DNA of 64,000 nucleotides from Candidatus Borreliella tachyglossi (GTDB lineage Bacteria; Spirochaetota; Spirochaetia; Borreliales; Borreliaceae): NCBI RefSeq assembly GCF_003076595.1, contig NZ_CP025785.1, positions 774,398 to 838,397 of the forward strand, read 5' to 3'. Shown piece by piece: positions 18,969 to 27,787 of this stretch (position 1 is its first letter; each line of letters starts with the position of its first letter). The notes under the pieces were generated by a model. It saw only the letters and a program-made list of their open reading frames with translations, ran no database searches and was not told where the DNA came from. The position numbers and the translations under genes were made by a program.

Positions 18969-19373
18969 TTAAAATTTATTGTATTTTCTTATTTTAAAGA
19001 ATTTTTTTATTTTATATATAATAAATTTAAGGAACCTTATTATTATGTTTTTTTCGGAGTGAATTTTGAGTTGTTCTTCGCCTGAGTTTGCTTCACTTCT
19101 TGTAAATGATTTTCTAACATTATTCTCATCAAGTTCAATTTCAAGTAGAGTTTTTTTATTTTCTATGGGAATTACCTTGACTTCAACTTCTTTATAGCCA
19201 AGTTCTTTCAAAACTTGGTATCTTCTAAATCCTGCTACTAAATTTTTGTTTTTGTCTATTATTATGGGATAAATTAGGCCATGTTTTTTTATACTTTCTT
19301 TAAGAGAGTCTGTGTCTCCTAAGTGGTGTCTGATTCTTTTTTTTATTTTTATTTGCTCTAGATCTATTAACAT
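18969..19373 (-). CDS. Short ParB/Spo0J N-terminal-domain protein
   Basis: The 134-residue product matches only the ParB N-terminal nuclease-like fold (GDTDSLKESIKKHGLIYPIIID, then NKNLVAGFRRYQVLKELGYKEVEVKVI, about residues 18-72). It lacks the helix-turn-helix and dimerisation parts of a chromosome-partitioning ParB, so parS binding is not expected. The last 45 residues are basic and low in complexity. B. burgdorferi BB0731 is annotated as a Spo0J homologue in the same place. CTP binding, known for ParB N-domains, is possible. The gene begins five bases after the class A PBP stop and may be cotranscribed with it. Confidence 0.75.
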   Translation of the reverse strand: MLIDLEQIKIKKRIRHHLGDTDSLKESIKKHGLIYPIIIDKNKNLVAGFRRYQVLKELGYKEVEVKVIPIENKKTLLEIELDENNVRKSFTRSEANSGEEQLKIHSEKNIIIRFLKFIIYKIKKFFKIRKYNKF

Positions 19374-19378
19374 TGTTA

Positions 19379-22114
19379 TTAATCCAATTGAATATTTTCT
19401 CCATTTACATCTTGATGTTCATTGTCATCTGCGGGAGAGTTTTCTTTATTCTCTTTATTGCCTTGAGGCTCGTTTTCTTCAATTGCTGTATTATTTTCTT
19501 CTCTTATATTCTCTGTATGGGTTTCCTCATCTATTTTGTCTACGTTAGCATTATCATTTATTGTTATATCTGGGGCATTATTAATAGGCTCTACTTTATT
19601 ATAATCGTTTTCTACATTATTATTGTTATTTTCATTGAAGTTATTTTCAGATTCTATTTTATTTTCTGTTTCCAATTTGTCAAAATCATACTTTAGATAC
19701 TCAAATGTATCTGTTTCAAGATTTAGTACATCATTGTTGTTAATATTATCAATTCCATACACATTAAATTCCATTTTGTTTAAAAATTCAGATTTATTTT
19801 CATAATATTTTGACTTTTCAAATGGTTGAGTTCCTGAGATGAATATCTCGTTTATTATTTTTTCGTTTGGTATTCCTTCTGGTAATAGCCCTGTTTCTGC
19901 TTGTACCGCTACATTAATTATTCCTGTAGGTCTTATAAAAACTTTTTTAGGCAGATTCTTATGATATTCTGCCATAAATCTGCCCCAGCTAGGACCAGCA
20001 AGACCCGTACCTGTCCCAGCGGTTCCTAATGAGTATCCTTTTTTATCAAAACCAACCCAAAGAGCTGTTGTTATGTAGGGTGAGTATCCAATAGCCCAGC
20101 CGTCGGCCCAGTTTTGAGTAGTTCCTGATTTACCAGCAATATCTGATTTGAATTCTTTAAGGTTTGTATATCTTTGATTTGCTAAAGTTCCATATTGAAT
20201 TGTTGATTTCATCATGTCTGTCATAATATATGCAGTCTGAGGAGATATTATCTGTGCGTTAGCTCCCTTGTTTTTTATTACTGCTAGGGCAGTAGTTTCT
20301 ACATTTGCTACTATTTTGCCATTTCTATCTTCAATATACCTTATTCCATATGGTTCTACTTCCCTACCATTGTTTCCCAAAATCGCGAATGCTCTTGCCA
20401 TTTGCATTGGGGATGTTGATATGACTCCAAGTGCAAGAGGATATACCCTGGGGAATGTCTTATGTATTTCATTTTGATCTTTTATTCCTAATAATTTAGC
20501 AGAGTAGTTAATCGCATCATCAAATCCCAATGTATCCAGTACCCTAAGAGATGGGATGTTTAAAGATAAAGCCAGTACCTTACGTGTTAATACATTTCCT
20601 CGCCATTTACCCCCATAGTTTTCAGGAGCATAAACTTCTCCTGTTTGATTAAAAAAAGCTACTGGAGAGTCTGAGAACATTGTTGCAGCTGTAATTTTTT
20701 TAAGGTCAATAGCAGCTGAAAAATATAATGATTTAAATGCACTTCCAGGTTGTATTTTAGCTTGAGTTGCTCTATTAAATTCATTTCCCTTCCTATATCC
20801 GCTTCCGCCAACCATTGCTTTTATTGCCCCTGTTGTAGTGTCTATTGCAATAAATGCACCTTCTGGTTGTACAATTGAATTTGGATTTGTTTTGTTCTTT
20901 ATTGTATATTCTTTTGTTGCCTTGTCTATTGTATTAATGCCTAGTATTGCCGCAAAGCTTGCAATTAAATCGATATTATCTTCATAAAACTTTCTTGTTC
21001 TCAGTTTTTTGTATTGTCTACCGTTGATTCTAGTGCTTGATATGCTGAATAAATCAGAAATTGTGTCAATTACGGGAACGATTTCTGAATTAATTACGAA
21101 TGTCTCAGATGATTTAGTAGAGTTATACATTCTGCGAGCTTGTAAGATCATGTCGTGTGTAACCTTATCAGCATGCTTTTGTGCATCAAGGTCAAGCGTT
21201 GTGTATATTGAATATCCATCTTTATATATGTTCGCCCCAGCTGGAAGATGTCTAACTATTCTCTGTCTTATGTACTCTGAAAAATAAGGAGCATTATCTT
21301 CTTTCTCAGAAATGGCAGATGTATCTGCCATGCGAGTCCAATCGTAATTTTCCCAATACTCGCTGAACTCTATCTCAGCTAATTCAGGACTTATGATCTT
21401 ATTAGCTACGACTTGATTTAATACTGTCTTTTGTATTTTTTTAGAAAATTCTGGATTATAAAATGGTGAATAGAGTTTTGCGTTTGGTAATTGTATAATC
21501 ATTAAAACGGCTTCCGCGGTATTAATATCTTTAACGCTTTTATTGAAAAAGAATTTAGATGCTGCTACTACTCCGTAATTTCCATTTCCAAAGTAGACTT
21601 TATTTAAATACTTCTCAAGTATTTCATATTTTGATAGTTTCTTTTCAAGCTGTATAGCCCACCAAATTTCATTGAGTTTTCTTACAATAGATCTTCTTGC
21701 TTGATTAGTATAAAGGAGTTTTGCTAGCTGCTGTGTTAAGGTACTTCCCCCTGAAAAATATCTTCCAAGAGCAATATTAAGAGCAGCTCTAAGGATTCCC
21801 ATGAGTGAGAAACCTCTATGTGAGTAAAAGCCAGTGTCTTCGCGTATTAAAAGCGTGCTTATTAAATTGTTAGGCATTTCTGTTAAAGAAAGTAGTTCTC
21901 TATTTTCATCAGATATAAACTGTGTTATTACCCTGCCGTGAATGTCAAAAAGTTTTGAAGGTATTGCAGGGTTTAACTCCCCAAAATTTTTGTCTCCTTG
22001 GATGTTGATAGTCTCAACTAGCGCAATTGAGAGTAAGATAATAGAAAAGCTGATAGCAAAATACGCCAAATAAATGAGTATATTGCCTTTTTTATTAAAG
22101 TTAAAACTCTTCAA
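19379..22114 (-). CDS. Bifunctional class A penicillin-binding protein (PBP1A-like)
   Basis: Class A PBPs polymerise and cross-link peptidoglycan. The 911-residue protein has an N-terminal membrane anchor (residues 9-32), the glycosyltransferase 51 motifs REDTGFYSHRGFS and GGSTLTQQLAKLLYTNQ, and the transpeptidase motifs SAFK (in QPGSAFKSLYF), SLN (in ALSLNIPSLRV) and KSGT (in IAGKSGTTQNWADGW). The last 100 or so residues form an acidic, Asn- and Glu-rich low-complexity tail that is not part of the enzyme core and lies in the periplasm. The start is TTG at 22114 with GGAG about seven bases upstream. A palindrome covers its likely -10 region. Confidence 0.94.
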   Translation of the reverse strand: MKSFNFNKKGNILIYLAYFAISFSIILLSIALVETINIQGDKNFGELNPAIPSKLFDIHGRVITQFISDENRELLSLTEMPNNLISTLLIREDTGFYSHRGFSLMGILRAALNIALGRYFSGGSTLTQQLAKLLYTNQARRSIVRKLNEIWWAIQLEKKLSKYEILEKYLNKVYFGNGNYGVVAASKFFFNKSVKDINTAEAVLMIIQLPNAKLYSPFYNPEFSKKIQKTVLNQVVANKIISPELAEIEFSEYWENYDWTRMADTSAISEKEDNAPYFSEYIRQRIVRHLPAGANIYKDGYSIYTTLDLDAQKHADKVTHDMILQARRMYNSTKSSETFVINSEIVPVIDTISDLFSISSTRINGRQYKKLRTRKFYEDNIDLIASFAAILGINTIDKATKEYTIKNKTNPNSIVQPEGAFIAIDTTTGAIKAMVGGSGYRKGNEFNRATQAKIQPGSAFKSLYFSAAIDLKKITAATMFSDSPVAFFNQTGEVYAPENYGGKWRGNVLTRKVLALSLNIPSLRVLDTLGFDDAINYSAKLLGIKDQNEIHKTFPRVYPLALGVISTSPMQMARAFAILGNNGREVEPYGIRYIEDRNGKIVANVETTALAVIKNKGANAQIISPQTAYIMTDMMKSTIQYGTLANQRYTNLKEFKSDIAGKSGTTQNWADGWAIGYSPYITTALWVGFDKKGYSLGTAGTGTGLAGPSWGRFMAEYHKNLPKKVFIRPTGIINVAVQAETGLLPEGIPNEKIINEIFISGTQPFEKSKYYENKSEFLNKMEFNVYGIDNINNNDVLNLETDTFEYLKYDFDKLETENKIESENNFNENNNNNVENDYNKVEPINNAPDITINDNANVDKIDEETHTENIREENNTAIEENEPQGNKENKENSPADDNEHQDVNGENIQLD

Positions 22115-22130
22115 ATTATAGCTCCGTACC

Positions 22131-22153
22131 CTATTATACTATAAGTATAATAG
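22131..22153. repeat. 10-bp palindrome over the pbp1A -10 region
   Basis: CTATTATACT (22131-22140), loop ATA and exact complement AGTATAATAG (22144-22153). On the minus strand it contains TATAAT at 22138-22133, about 18 bases before the pbp1A TTG. It may be an operator or only a chance AT-rich palindrome; no convincing -35 is visible. Confidence 0.5.
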
Positions 22154-22234
22154 TAATTAATATTTTTCCTTGAGTTGTTATAATATAAAAATGCTGTTAT
22201 AATTTCTATGCATATATGATATATGGATTTTATA

Positions 22235-22486
22235 ATGAAAATTAACAAGAAGATAAGATATGGGTTTTTAAAGTATTAATTTATTATTTGCTATTTTTAT
22301 TGGGATTAATAATAAGTCTATTTCTATGGATATTCCTTTGTACTGGTTAGTGATCATTTGCATTTAGCTAGGAGTTTAATAGGAATTTCTATCGGGTTAG
22401 TATTTTATTTGATATTATTGATTTTATGTTTTGCATTGATTTCGAAGTCTAGATTTGATTCTTATATCTATTTAAGTAAGCTGTAG
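22235..22486 (+). pseudogene. Decayed small membrane-protein gene
   Basis: Between pbp1A and plzA three consecutive open segments in different frames read as one hydrophobic protein. Frame 1 starts at ATG 22235 (MKINKKIRYGF) and stops at 22277. A second frame continues from 22273 (VLIYYLLFLLGLIISLFLW) to TAG at 22348. A third runs from about 22346 (SDHLHLARSLIGISIG, then a second membrane span and SKSRFDSYIYLSKL) to TAG at 22484. The first break falls in a T-run, where one added T would join the frames. The restored product would be about 84 residues with two membrane spans. I recognise no family. The rest of the 519-base gap (22115-22633) holds only the palindrome and the plzA leader. Confidence 0.5.
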
Positions 22487-22633
22487 ATGATTGGTTGCAT
22501 CTAGTATTTGGGGTAGAATTATTTTGAAGGTTATTAATGACTTAAAAGTTTTTAATTTTATCGATATAAGATACCTGAATGTCAGTTTTAAATTATTCTA
22601 TGTTTTTATCGTTTATCAGAAAAGGGGAGGTTT

Positions 22634-23419
22634 ATGCTTTTGTCTAGAAAAATAAAAGATTATGAGACTAAATATAGATGTAAAGAAATTAAAATGAGTA
22701 CTGAGATAAACAGTTTCCTTAATATTAAAAATACTGTTGAGATGAAAGTTGGTACTTATGTAGTATTTGGAATAATTTATTCTATTTCCATGAATACTAT
22801 TAAGATTATTTTTCAGGAAGACACAATTTTGCCAATTTTAGCGCAAAATAGAAACTTAGGGAATATTCAAATTAGAAGATTGGATGATTTGACACATAAT
22901 TCTTTTATTATACCGTCTTTAGCTGTTAGATTAGCAAATACATCTACTTATTCTGGCCAAGACAAGGAGTATAATTTGCTAACGCTGGATTTTTTATCGC
23001 CTGTTCCAGAAGAGTTTGCTATGAAGATTGGCAAACTTCTTGATTTAAAGCTTGGGCAGAATCAAAGAATTCATGAGCGTATTATTGTTGATAAGGATTC
23101 ACTTAGAAAGCTTAAGCTCAGTTCTGATAAAGCTTTTATTGAATTTAACGGAATTAAGCATAAGTGTTTAATTAAAGACTTATCCTATGGTGGTGCACTT
23201 TTAATTTCTTATTTTGATTATGAGGAAATGGATGAAAGTGACATTGACTTAACTCTAAATTTTAATATTGCAGGTAATGAAGTTTCTATTCTGGGCAAGA
23301 CAAGAAATTTAAGTGTTATTCAGACTCCCAATGGTAAGGTTTTAGCTTTAGGTATTGCATTTTATGAGGAAAAAATTCCTCTTGATTATACTATGCTAAT
23401 TCATGATTATTTTAATTAG
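22634..23419 (+). CDS. plzA: Cyclic di-GMP receptor PlzA (PilZ domain)
   Basis: PlzA is the chromosomally encoded c-di-GMP-binding protein of Borrelia. In B. burgdorferi it links the second messenger made by Rrp1 to motility and to gene expression in the tick. The 261-residue protein carries the PilZ motif RxxxR at Arg145-Arg149 (RIHER) and DxSxxG at 182-187 (DLSYGG), both intact, after an N-terminal PilZ-like half. The ATG at 22634 follows AAGGGGAGG, a strong site. A TPR-protein gene follows, its start 7 bases after the plzA stop, suggesting cotranscription. Identification is firm from sequence and position. Confidence 0.96.
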   Translation: MLLSRKIKDYETKYRCKEIKMSTEINSFLNIKNTVEMKVGTYVVFGIIYSISMNTIKIIFQEDTILPILAQNRNLGNIQIRRLDDLTHNSFIIPSLAVRLANTSTYSGQDKEYNLLTLDFLSPVPEEFAMKIGKLLDLKLGQNQRIHERIIVDKDSLRKLKLSSDKAFIEFNGIKHKCLIKDLSYGGALLISYFDYEEMDESDIDLTLNFNIAGNEVSILGKTRNLSVIQTPNGKVLALGIAFYEEKIPLDYTMLIHDYFN

Positions 23420-23426
23420 AGGATTT

Positions 23427-24515
23427 ATGCTTAAGAATATTGTCTATATTTCTCTTCCAGAGAATTTTACAAGGCGGATTAAAGATTTCGTGTTCGATCC
23501 TACAATACTTTTGCCTGTTGAGGTCAATAATGTTTTAAATTTTTCTCAAATTGAACTTAATTTTGAGGCTATTATGTCTGCTATTCTCAAAATTTCTGCT
23601 TATGAGAGGGATAATGTTAATTTTCCTTATTATAAAAAGCTTCTCTTAGCTTTAAATCCTAATATTTTTGCTGAACTTATTAATGCTGGATTGATTAAGG
23701 TTGATGAAGGAGATTATAGCTTGGCTCTTGAGATTTTTTTGGCATTAAAAGGTATTGATGATAAAAATGAGATTCTTCTTCTTAATTTGGCATTGTTGTA
23801 TGAGCGGATGGCTGAAAACTTCCTGAAGGCTGAGCAAGGTACGGATGCTCTTCATAGTGATCAAAATGCTTTAAAAATTTATGAGAAACTTTTGGGATTT
23901 AAAAGTCCAAATGAAAATGTGTTTGCAAATGCTGGATTTTTTTTTGTTAGACAGTACAAATTAGATAAAGCTCAACAGTTGCTTAAACATTATTTAAAAA
24001 TTTCTGACAACTCAAGGTTAAAGGGTAAAGTAAGTGAGATTTTAAATGCTATAGGGAATCATGAGAGTTTGGACTTAGGTCTTGAGAGGATATATGATCT
24101 TATTATTTTGTCAAGAGAGGATGAAGCTATTTCTGAACTAATTAGACTTTTAAAGTATAATGAGGGATTGTGGAATGCTTGGTTTTTGCTTGGGTGGGGA
24201 TATAGAAGGAAGGGGTTTTATTCTGAAGCGAAGGACGCTTTTCTTAAGGTATTATTTCTTGACTCTAAGAATGTTGATGCTATGAACGAGCTTTCAATCT
24301 GCTTTATGGAACTTTTGGAGCTTGATGATAGTCTTAAGTATTTACTTAGAGCTTTAAAGCTTGAACCTGATAATGTCAAGATTATTTCAAATCTTGGAAT
24401 TCTTTATTTAAAGATGGAGCACAAGAAAGAGGCTTTAAAATATTTCAAAATAGTGCTTGAATATGACCCTAAGGATTCCCTTGCGCTTAAATATTTGGAA
24501 CTTTTAGATAAATAA
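23427..24515 (+). CDS. TPR-repeat protein of unknown function
   Basis: The roughly 362-residue cytoplasmic protein has tetratricopeptide repeats, clearest in the C-terminal half: WNAWFLLGWGYRRKGFYSEA, then DSKNVDAMNELSICFMELLEL, then EPDNVKIISNLGILYLKMEH and ending with EYDPKDSLALKYLEL. TPR arrays mediate protein-protein contact; no enzyme domain is visible. The ATG at 23427 is chosen over an in-frame ATG at 23403 because GAGGA precedes it by a few bases and the earlier start lies inside plzA. Being just after plzA, it could act with c-di-GMP signalling, which is inference only. Its last 29 bases overlap the truncated Sua5 gene tail to tail. Confidence 0.8.
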   Translation: MLKNIVYISLPENFTRRIKDFVFDPTILLPVEVNNVLNFSQIELNFEAIMSAILKISAYERDNVNFPYYKKLLLALNPNIFAELINAGLIKVDEGDYSLALEIFLALKGIDDKNEILLLNLALLYERMAENFLKAEQGTDALHSDQNALKIYEKLLGFKSPNENVFANAGFFFVRQYKLDKAQQLLKHYLKISDNSRLKGKVSEILNAIGNHESLDLGLERIYDLIILSREDEAISELIRLLKYNEGLWNAWFLLGWGYRRKGFYSEAKDAFLKVLFLDSKNVDAMNELSICFMELLELDDSLKYLLRALKLEPDNVKIISNLGILYLKMEHKKEALKYFKIVLEYDPKDSLALKYLELLDK

Positions 24516-24813
24516 TTTTAGTTTGTGCTTTGTAGGTTATAGGACCCGGAGTAAATTTTTGCAGTAGGATTAACGCACTACTGGGGATATACTCTACAAG
24601 TTCTCTTATTCTTTCTATAGAATCGACATGCACTATTAAAGGATTTGTAATAGGTCTTTTCTTTACTAAAAAAAGCATCCTTACCGCAGAATCACTGTAT
24701 GCATCAGCTCCAATGCCATATACTGTTTCTGTAGGGAATATCACTAGCTCTCCCTCTCTTATAAACTGTGCGGCTTTTTCTATCTCTGAGGATTCTATTA
24801 TTACTGTCTTCAT
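24487..24813 (-). pseudogene. Truncated Sua5/TsaC/YrdC threonylcarbamoyl-AMP synthase
   Basis: Sua5/TsaC makes threonylcarbamoyl-AMP, the first step of the universal tRNA modification t6A. The 108-residue product starts normally (EKAAQFIREGELVIFPTETVYGIGADAYSD, with KKRP and NPLIVHV substrate-loop residues) and reaches the conserved KFTPGPIT, then runs into unrelated residues and stops. A working YrdC domain is about 180-200 residues and needs the following segments, including the R-x-P and SAN-SG motifs, which are absent. The junction lies antisense to the end of the TPR gene, so a deletion probably removed the 3' half. Either this is a pseudogene with a copy elsewhere, or a short form survives. 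Confidence 0.75.
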
Positions 24814-24907
24814 TTGTTATTCATTTATTTTCACAATTCTTATTATTAATTAAAGCAACAAATTTGTAAATAAATAATTTAGAGAAATATAGAGGTTTTG
24901 CTTTCTG

Positions 24908-24935
24908 TTGAAAATCTTGGGTTTTATATTATAAT
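24908..24935 (+). promoter_or_regulatory. Candidate promoter of rlpA
   Basis: TTGAAA (24908-24913), 16-base spacer and TATAAT (24930-24935). Transcription would begin about 24942, directly at the ATG at 24943, and no ribosome-binding site is present there. The message would be leaderless, or would use the in-frame ATG at 24964. Confidence 0.55.
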
Positions 24936-24942
24936 ATGAAAT

Positions 24943-25725
24943 ATGGTAAGTTTGATTAATCTTATGAGTGGTAGCTCTAGATTTATTTTTTTGTTCTTAA
25001 TTTTTATTGTTGCTAAGCTGGATAGTGCTACTGTAGGGCTTGCCTCATGGTATGGGGAGGCTTTTCATGGTAAGGCTACTGCTAATGGTGAAAAATTTGA
25101 TATGACAGCACTTACTGCTGCTCACAAGGAACTTCCATTTAATACTGTTGTAAGAGTGACTAATTTACTAAATAATAGAACAGTTGTTGTAAGGATTAAT
25201 GATAGAGGTCCTTTTAGAAAAGATAGGGTAATTGATTTATCAAAATCTGCTGCTGAAAAGCTGGACTTTCTAGGCATAGGCGTTGCGCCTGTAAAAATTG
25301 AAATATTGGAAAAATCGGATGAAAGGAAAGTTGTAGCGCACGAACCCAAAAAGGCTTCAAATACAGTAAATTCATCTAAAGTTGATTCTTTATTGGAAAG
25401 TTCAAAACTAGACAAAGATGCTACTTTAGATAAGGGTGGCTCTGATGTTGCGGAATCGGCCTTACATGATCTTATTAAAGAGCCTGATTTCTATATACAA
25501 GTTGGTTCTTATAAAATGAGAGATTATGCTGAGAGAGCTTATAGAGCATTACAGAAGGTTGGACTGAGTGTTTTAGTACATGCGCATGGATCTTTTTTTA
25601 CAGTTTTCGTTCCGACTCATGCTGATGATGTACATCAAAATGTTGAGCTTATTAAATCTACAGGATATAAGGATATTTTGGTAAGAAAGACTAAGATCCC
25701 AGGGGATAATCTTGCTATAGATTAG
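24943..25725 (+). CDS. rlpA: Septal ring lytic transglycosylase RlpA-like protein
   Basis: RlpA proteins cleave or bind peptidoglycan lacking stem peptides. The 260-residue product has a hydrophobic signal segment (FIFLFLIFIVAKLDSA), the double-psi beta-barrel with GLASWYGEAFHGKATANGE and VRINDRGPFRKDRVIDLS, a Ser/Lys-rich linker of about 50 residues, and a C-terminal SPOR domain (FYIQVGSYKMRDYAERAYRA) that binds denuded glycan at the septum. There is no lipobox cysteine, unlike E. coli RlpA. Start is uncertain: ATG 24943 sits at the predicted transcription start, ATG 24964 (MSGSS) gives a neater signal peptide. It overlaps dinG convergently by 11 bases. Confidence 0.88.
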   Translation: MVSLINLMSGSSRFIFLFLIFIVAKLDSATVGLASWYGEAFHGKATANGEKFDMTALTAAHKELPFNTVVRVTNLLNNRTVVVRINDRGPFRKDRVIDLSKSAAEKLDFLGIGVAPVKIEILEKSDERKVVAHEPKKASNTVNSSKVDSLLESSKLDKDATLDKGGSDVAESALHDLIKEPDFYIQVGSYKMRDYAERAYRALQKVGLSVLVHAHGSFFTVFVPTHADDVHQNVELIKSTGYKDILVRKTKIPGDNLAID

Positions 25726-27787
25726 TATTTTGTTCTTGTTTTTTAAAGAATATATCTATTATTTGTTTTATATTTTCAAAATTTGAATAATGAGTTTCGA
25801 TGTCAGGTAAGGATTCGAGGAAAAGCTTACCATAGGTTTTCTCAAAAATTCTTTTGTCAAAACATACTATAATTCCATAATCTTTTGAATCCCTAATCAA
25901 TCTTCCAAATCCTTGTTTAAATTTTATTATTGCTTGTGGTAATGTTTCTTTTGTAAAAAAGTTTTCTCCCACTCTTATAGCTAATTCGTTTTTTGCTATT
26001 AAAATCGGATCTGAGGGGGTTTGAAATGGAAGTTTTGGCATTATTACCATTGTTAGTTTGTCTCCTTTAATGTCAATTCCTTCCCAGAAATTTTTTATGC
26101 CTATGAGTACGCTTTTTTTTTGTGAATATTTGAAAGAATTTATGAGCTCATGTTTTGGCAAATCTCCTTGGACAAAAATATTTATATCATTCCTTAGTAA
26201 AAAATCTTTAATATTTTTACCTATGTATTCTAAGCTTTTAAGTGAGGTTAAAAGAATTAAAGTCCCTCCTTTATTTAGCATTACAAGTTCTTTAATGTAT
26301 ATTGCTGATTGGCTTAGGAATTCTTCTTCGTTATTGGGATTTTCAATGTCTGATATAATCGTGAGTATTGATCTTTCCTTGTAGGGAAAAGAATATGGTA
26401 ACTTTTCCGTTTTTATCTCTTTGTCGCTTAAGTTCAGGCCAGTCTGGTTGAAAAAATATGAAAATGATTGGTTTGTAAGAAGAGTAGCTGAAGTAAAAAT
26501 TACTCTTCTTAGTCTTTTATGCATAATTGAATTTAGTCCAGGGGCTAAATTGATCTCTGACGTTTTGAATATAGGAATATTCTTTTTATTTTCTATCCAG
26601 AAACAGAGATTGATATAGCTATTCTCAGAGATGAAATTTTTAATTAATAGTTCTTTTAATTCTATATTCCTAATTAGCCTATTTAGCTCGATTTGTGCTA
26701 CTTGATTTTCAAGGTCTTGTATTACTGACGTTATGGCTGTTCGATAATTTTCTAGATTATAAATAATATCTTGTAAATGTGTTTTAATTCGCATATAAAA
26801 ATCGAGTTTATGTGTAGCATTGGTGATTCTATAAATAGATGGGAAATCTTTTGTTGTTCGTATAATATATTCAATGTTCTCAAAACTTGATATTGTTGCA
26901 ATTTCAAAATTTTTCTTGTATGCACCGCCTATATTTTGCCTTTTGATTAGTTTGTCTATTTTTATAAAGAGTTGCTTTATTCCAATTCTTGAGAAATTTT
27001 TGTTAAACAGGGTTCTTGCAGCTTCTTCTAAATAGTGAGCTTCATCAATTATAACGTTTTTAATATTAGGTAAGATTAAGTTAAGCTCTTCCTCTGTATC
27101 AATTTTTTCAGAGTCATTTTCATGAGTTTCTTTTTCTGTTAATATTTCATTTCTTATGTAGAGATCATTTAATAGTAAATGATGATTTGTTATGATAATA
27201 TCACATTCTGATGCTTTTCTTCTTGCCTTTTTAAAAAAACATTTATTCTCATCAGGACAGGTGATGCCTGAGCATGTTTCAATGCTAGCTGATACTTCTT
27301 CCCAGATTTTGTCATCGATAAAATTAAGTTCGTCTTTATCACCAGTTTTTGTGGTTTTTGCCCAGTAAATTAATGATTCTAAATTTTTTTTATTGAATGT
27401 GTATGTTAAGAGACTTCTTTCAAATTCTTCAAGCCGGCGAAGGCATAGGTAATTTCTCATTCCTTTAATTATTCCAAACTTTATTTTGCAAGGAATAATA
27501 TTCTCTAAAGATTTAATATCTTTTTTAATTAGTTGTTCTTGAAGGTTAATAGAGGCTGTTGAAATGATTACTTTTTCTTGTGTTTTTTGAATAAAATCAA
27601 TAGCAGAAATTAAATAGGCAAGACTTTTTCCCGTACCTGTTGGGGCTTCAATAACTAAGAAATTCTCATCGTTAAAGGCTCTGCTTACTTTGTCTATCAT
27701 TCTTAACTGATTATTTCTTGTAACAAAGCCTTTAACGTTTAGTTCAGCTTTTTTAAGTATATATTCAATTAAGTTCAATTCTATCAA
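25715..27787 (-). CDS. dinG: DinG/XPD-type ATP-dependent DNA helicase
   Basis: The 690-residue superfamily 2 protein resembles DinG, an iron-sulfur helicase that unwinds DNA and R-loops 5' to 3'. Walker A is EAPTGTGKSLAYL (about residue 50). The DEAH box is IIDEAHYLEE. Cysteines suited to a 4Fe-4S site occur in NYLCLRR and in CSGITCPDENKCFF (three more). The C-terminal helicase motifs include IGIKNFWEGIDIKGDKL and QGFGRLIRDSKDYG. Its 5' end overlaps the PNP gene by 23 bases on the same strand, so translation may be coupled. A substrate role in repair is known for the family and not shown here. Confidence 0.9.
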   Translation of the reverse strand: MIELNLIEYILKKAELNVKGFVTRNNQLRMIDKVSRAFNDENFLVIEAPTGTGKSLAYLISAIDFIQKTQEKVIISTASINLQEQLIKKDIKSLENIIPCKIKFGIIKGMRNYLCLRRLEEFERSLLTYTFNKKNLESLIYWAKTTKTGDKDELNFIDDKIWEEVSASIETCSGITCPDENKCFFKKARRKASECDIIITNHHLLLNDLYIRNEILTEKETHENDSEKIDTEEELNLILPNIKNVIIDEAHYLEEAARTLFNKNFSRIGIKQLFIKIDKLIKRQNIGGAYKKNFEIATISSFENIEYIIRTTKDFPSIYRITNATHKLDFYMRIKTHLQDIIYNLENYRTAITSVIQDLENQVAQIELNRLIRNIELKELLIKNFISENSYINLCFWIENKKNIPIFKTSEINLAPGLNSIMHKRLRRVIFTSATLLTNQSFSYFFNQTGLNLSDKEIKTEKLPYSFPYKERSILTIISDIENPNNEEEFLSQSAIYIKELVMLNKGGTLILLTSLKSLEYIGKNIKDFLLRNDINIFVQGDLPKHELINSFKYSQKKSVLIGIKNFWEGIDIKGDKLTMVIMPKLPFQTPSDPILIAKNELAIRVGENFFTKETLPQAIIKFKQGFGRLIRDSKDYGIIVCFDKRIFEKTYGKLFLESLPDIETHYSNFENIKQIIDIFFKKQEQNTNL

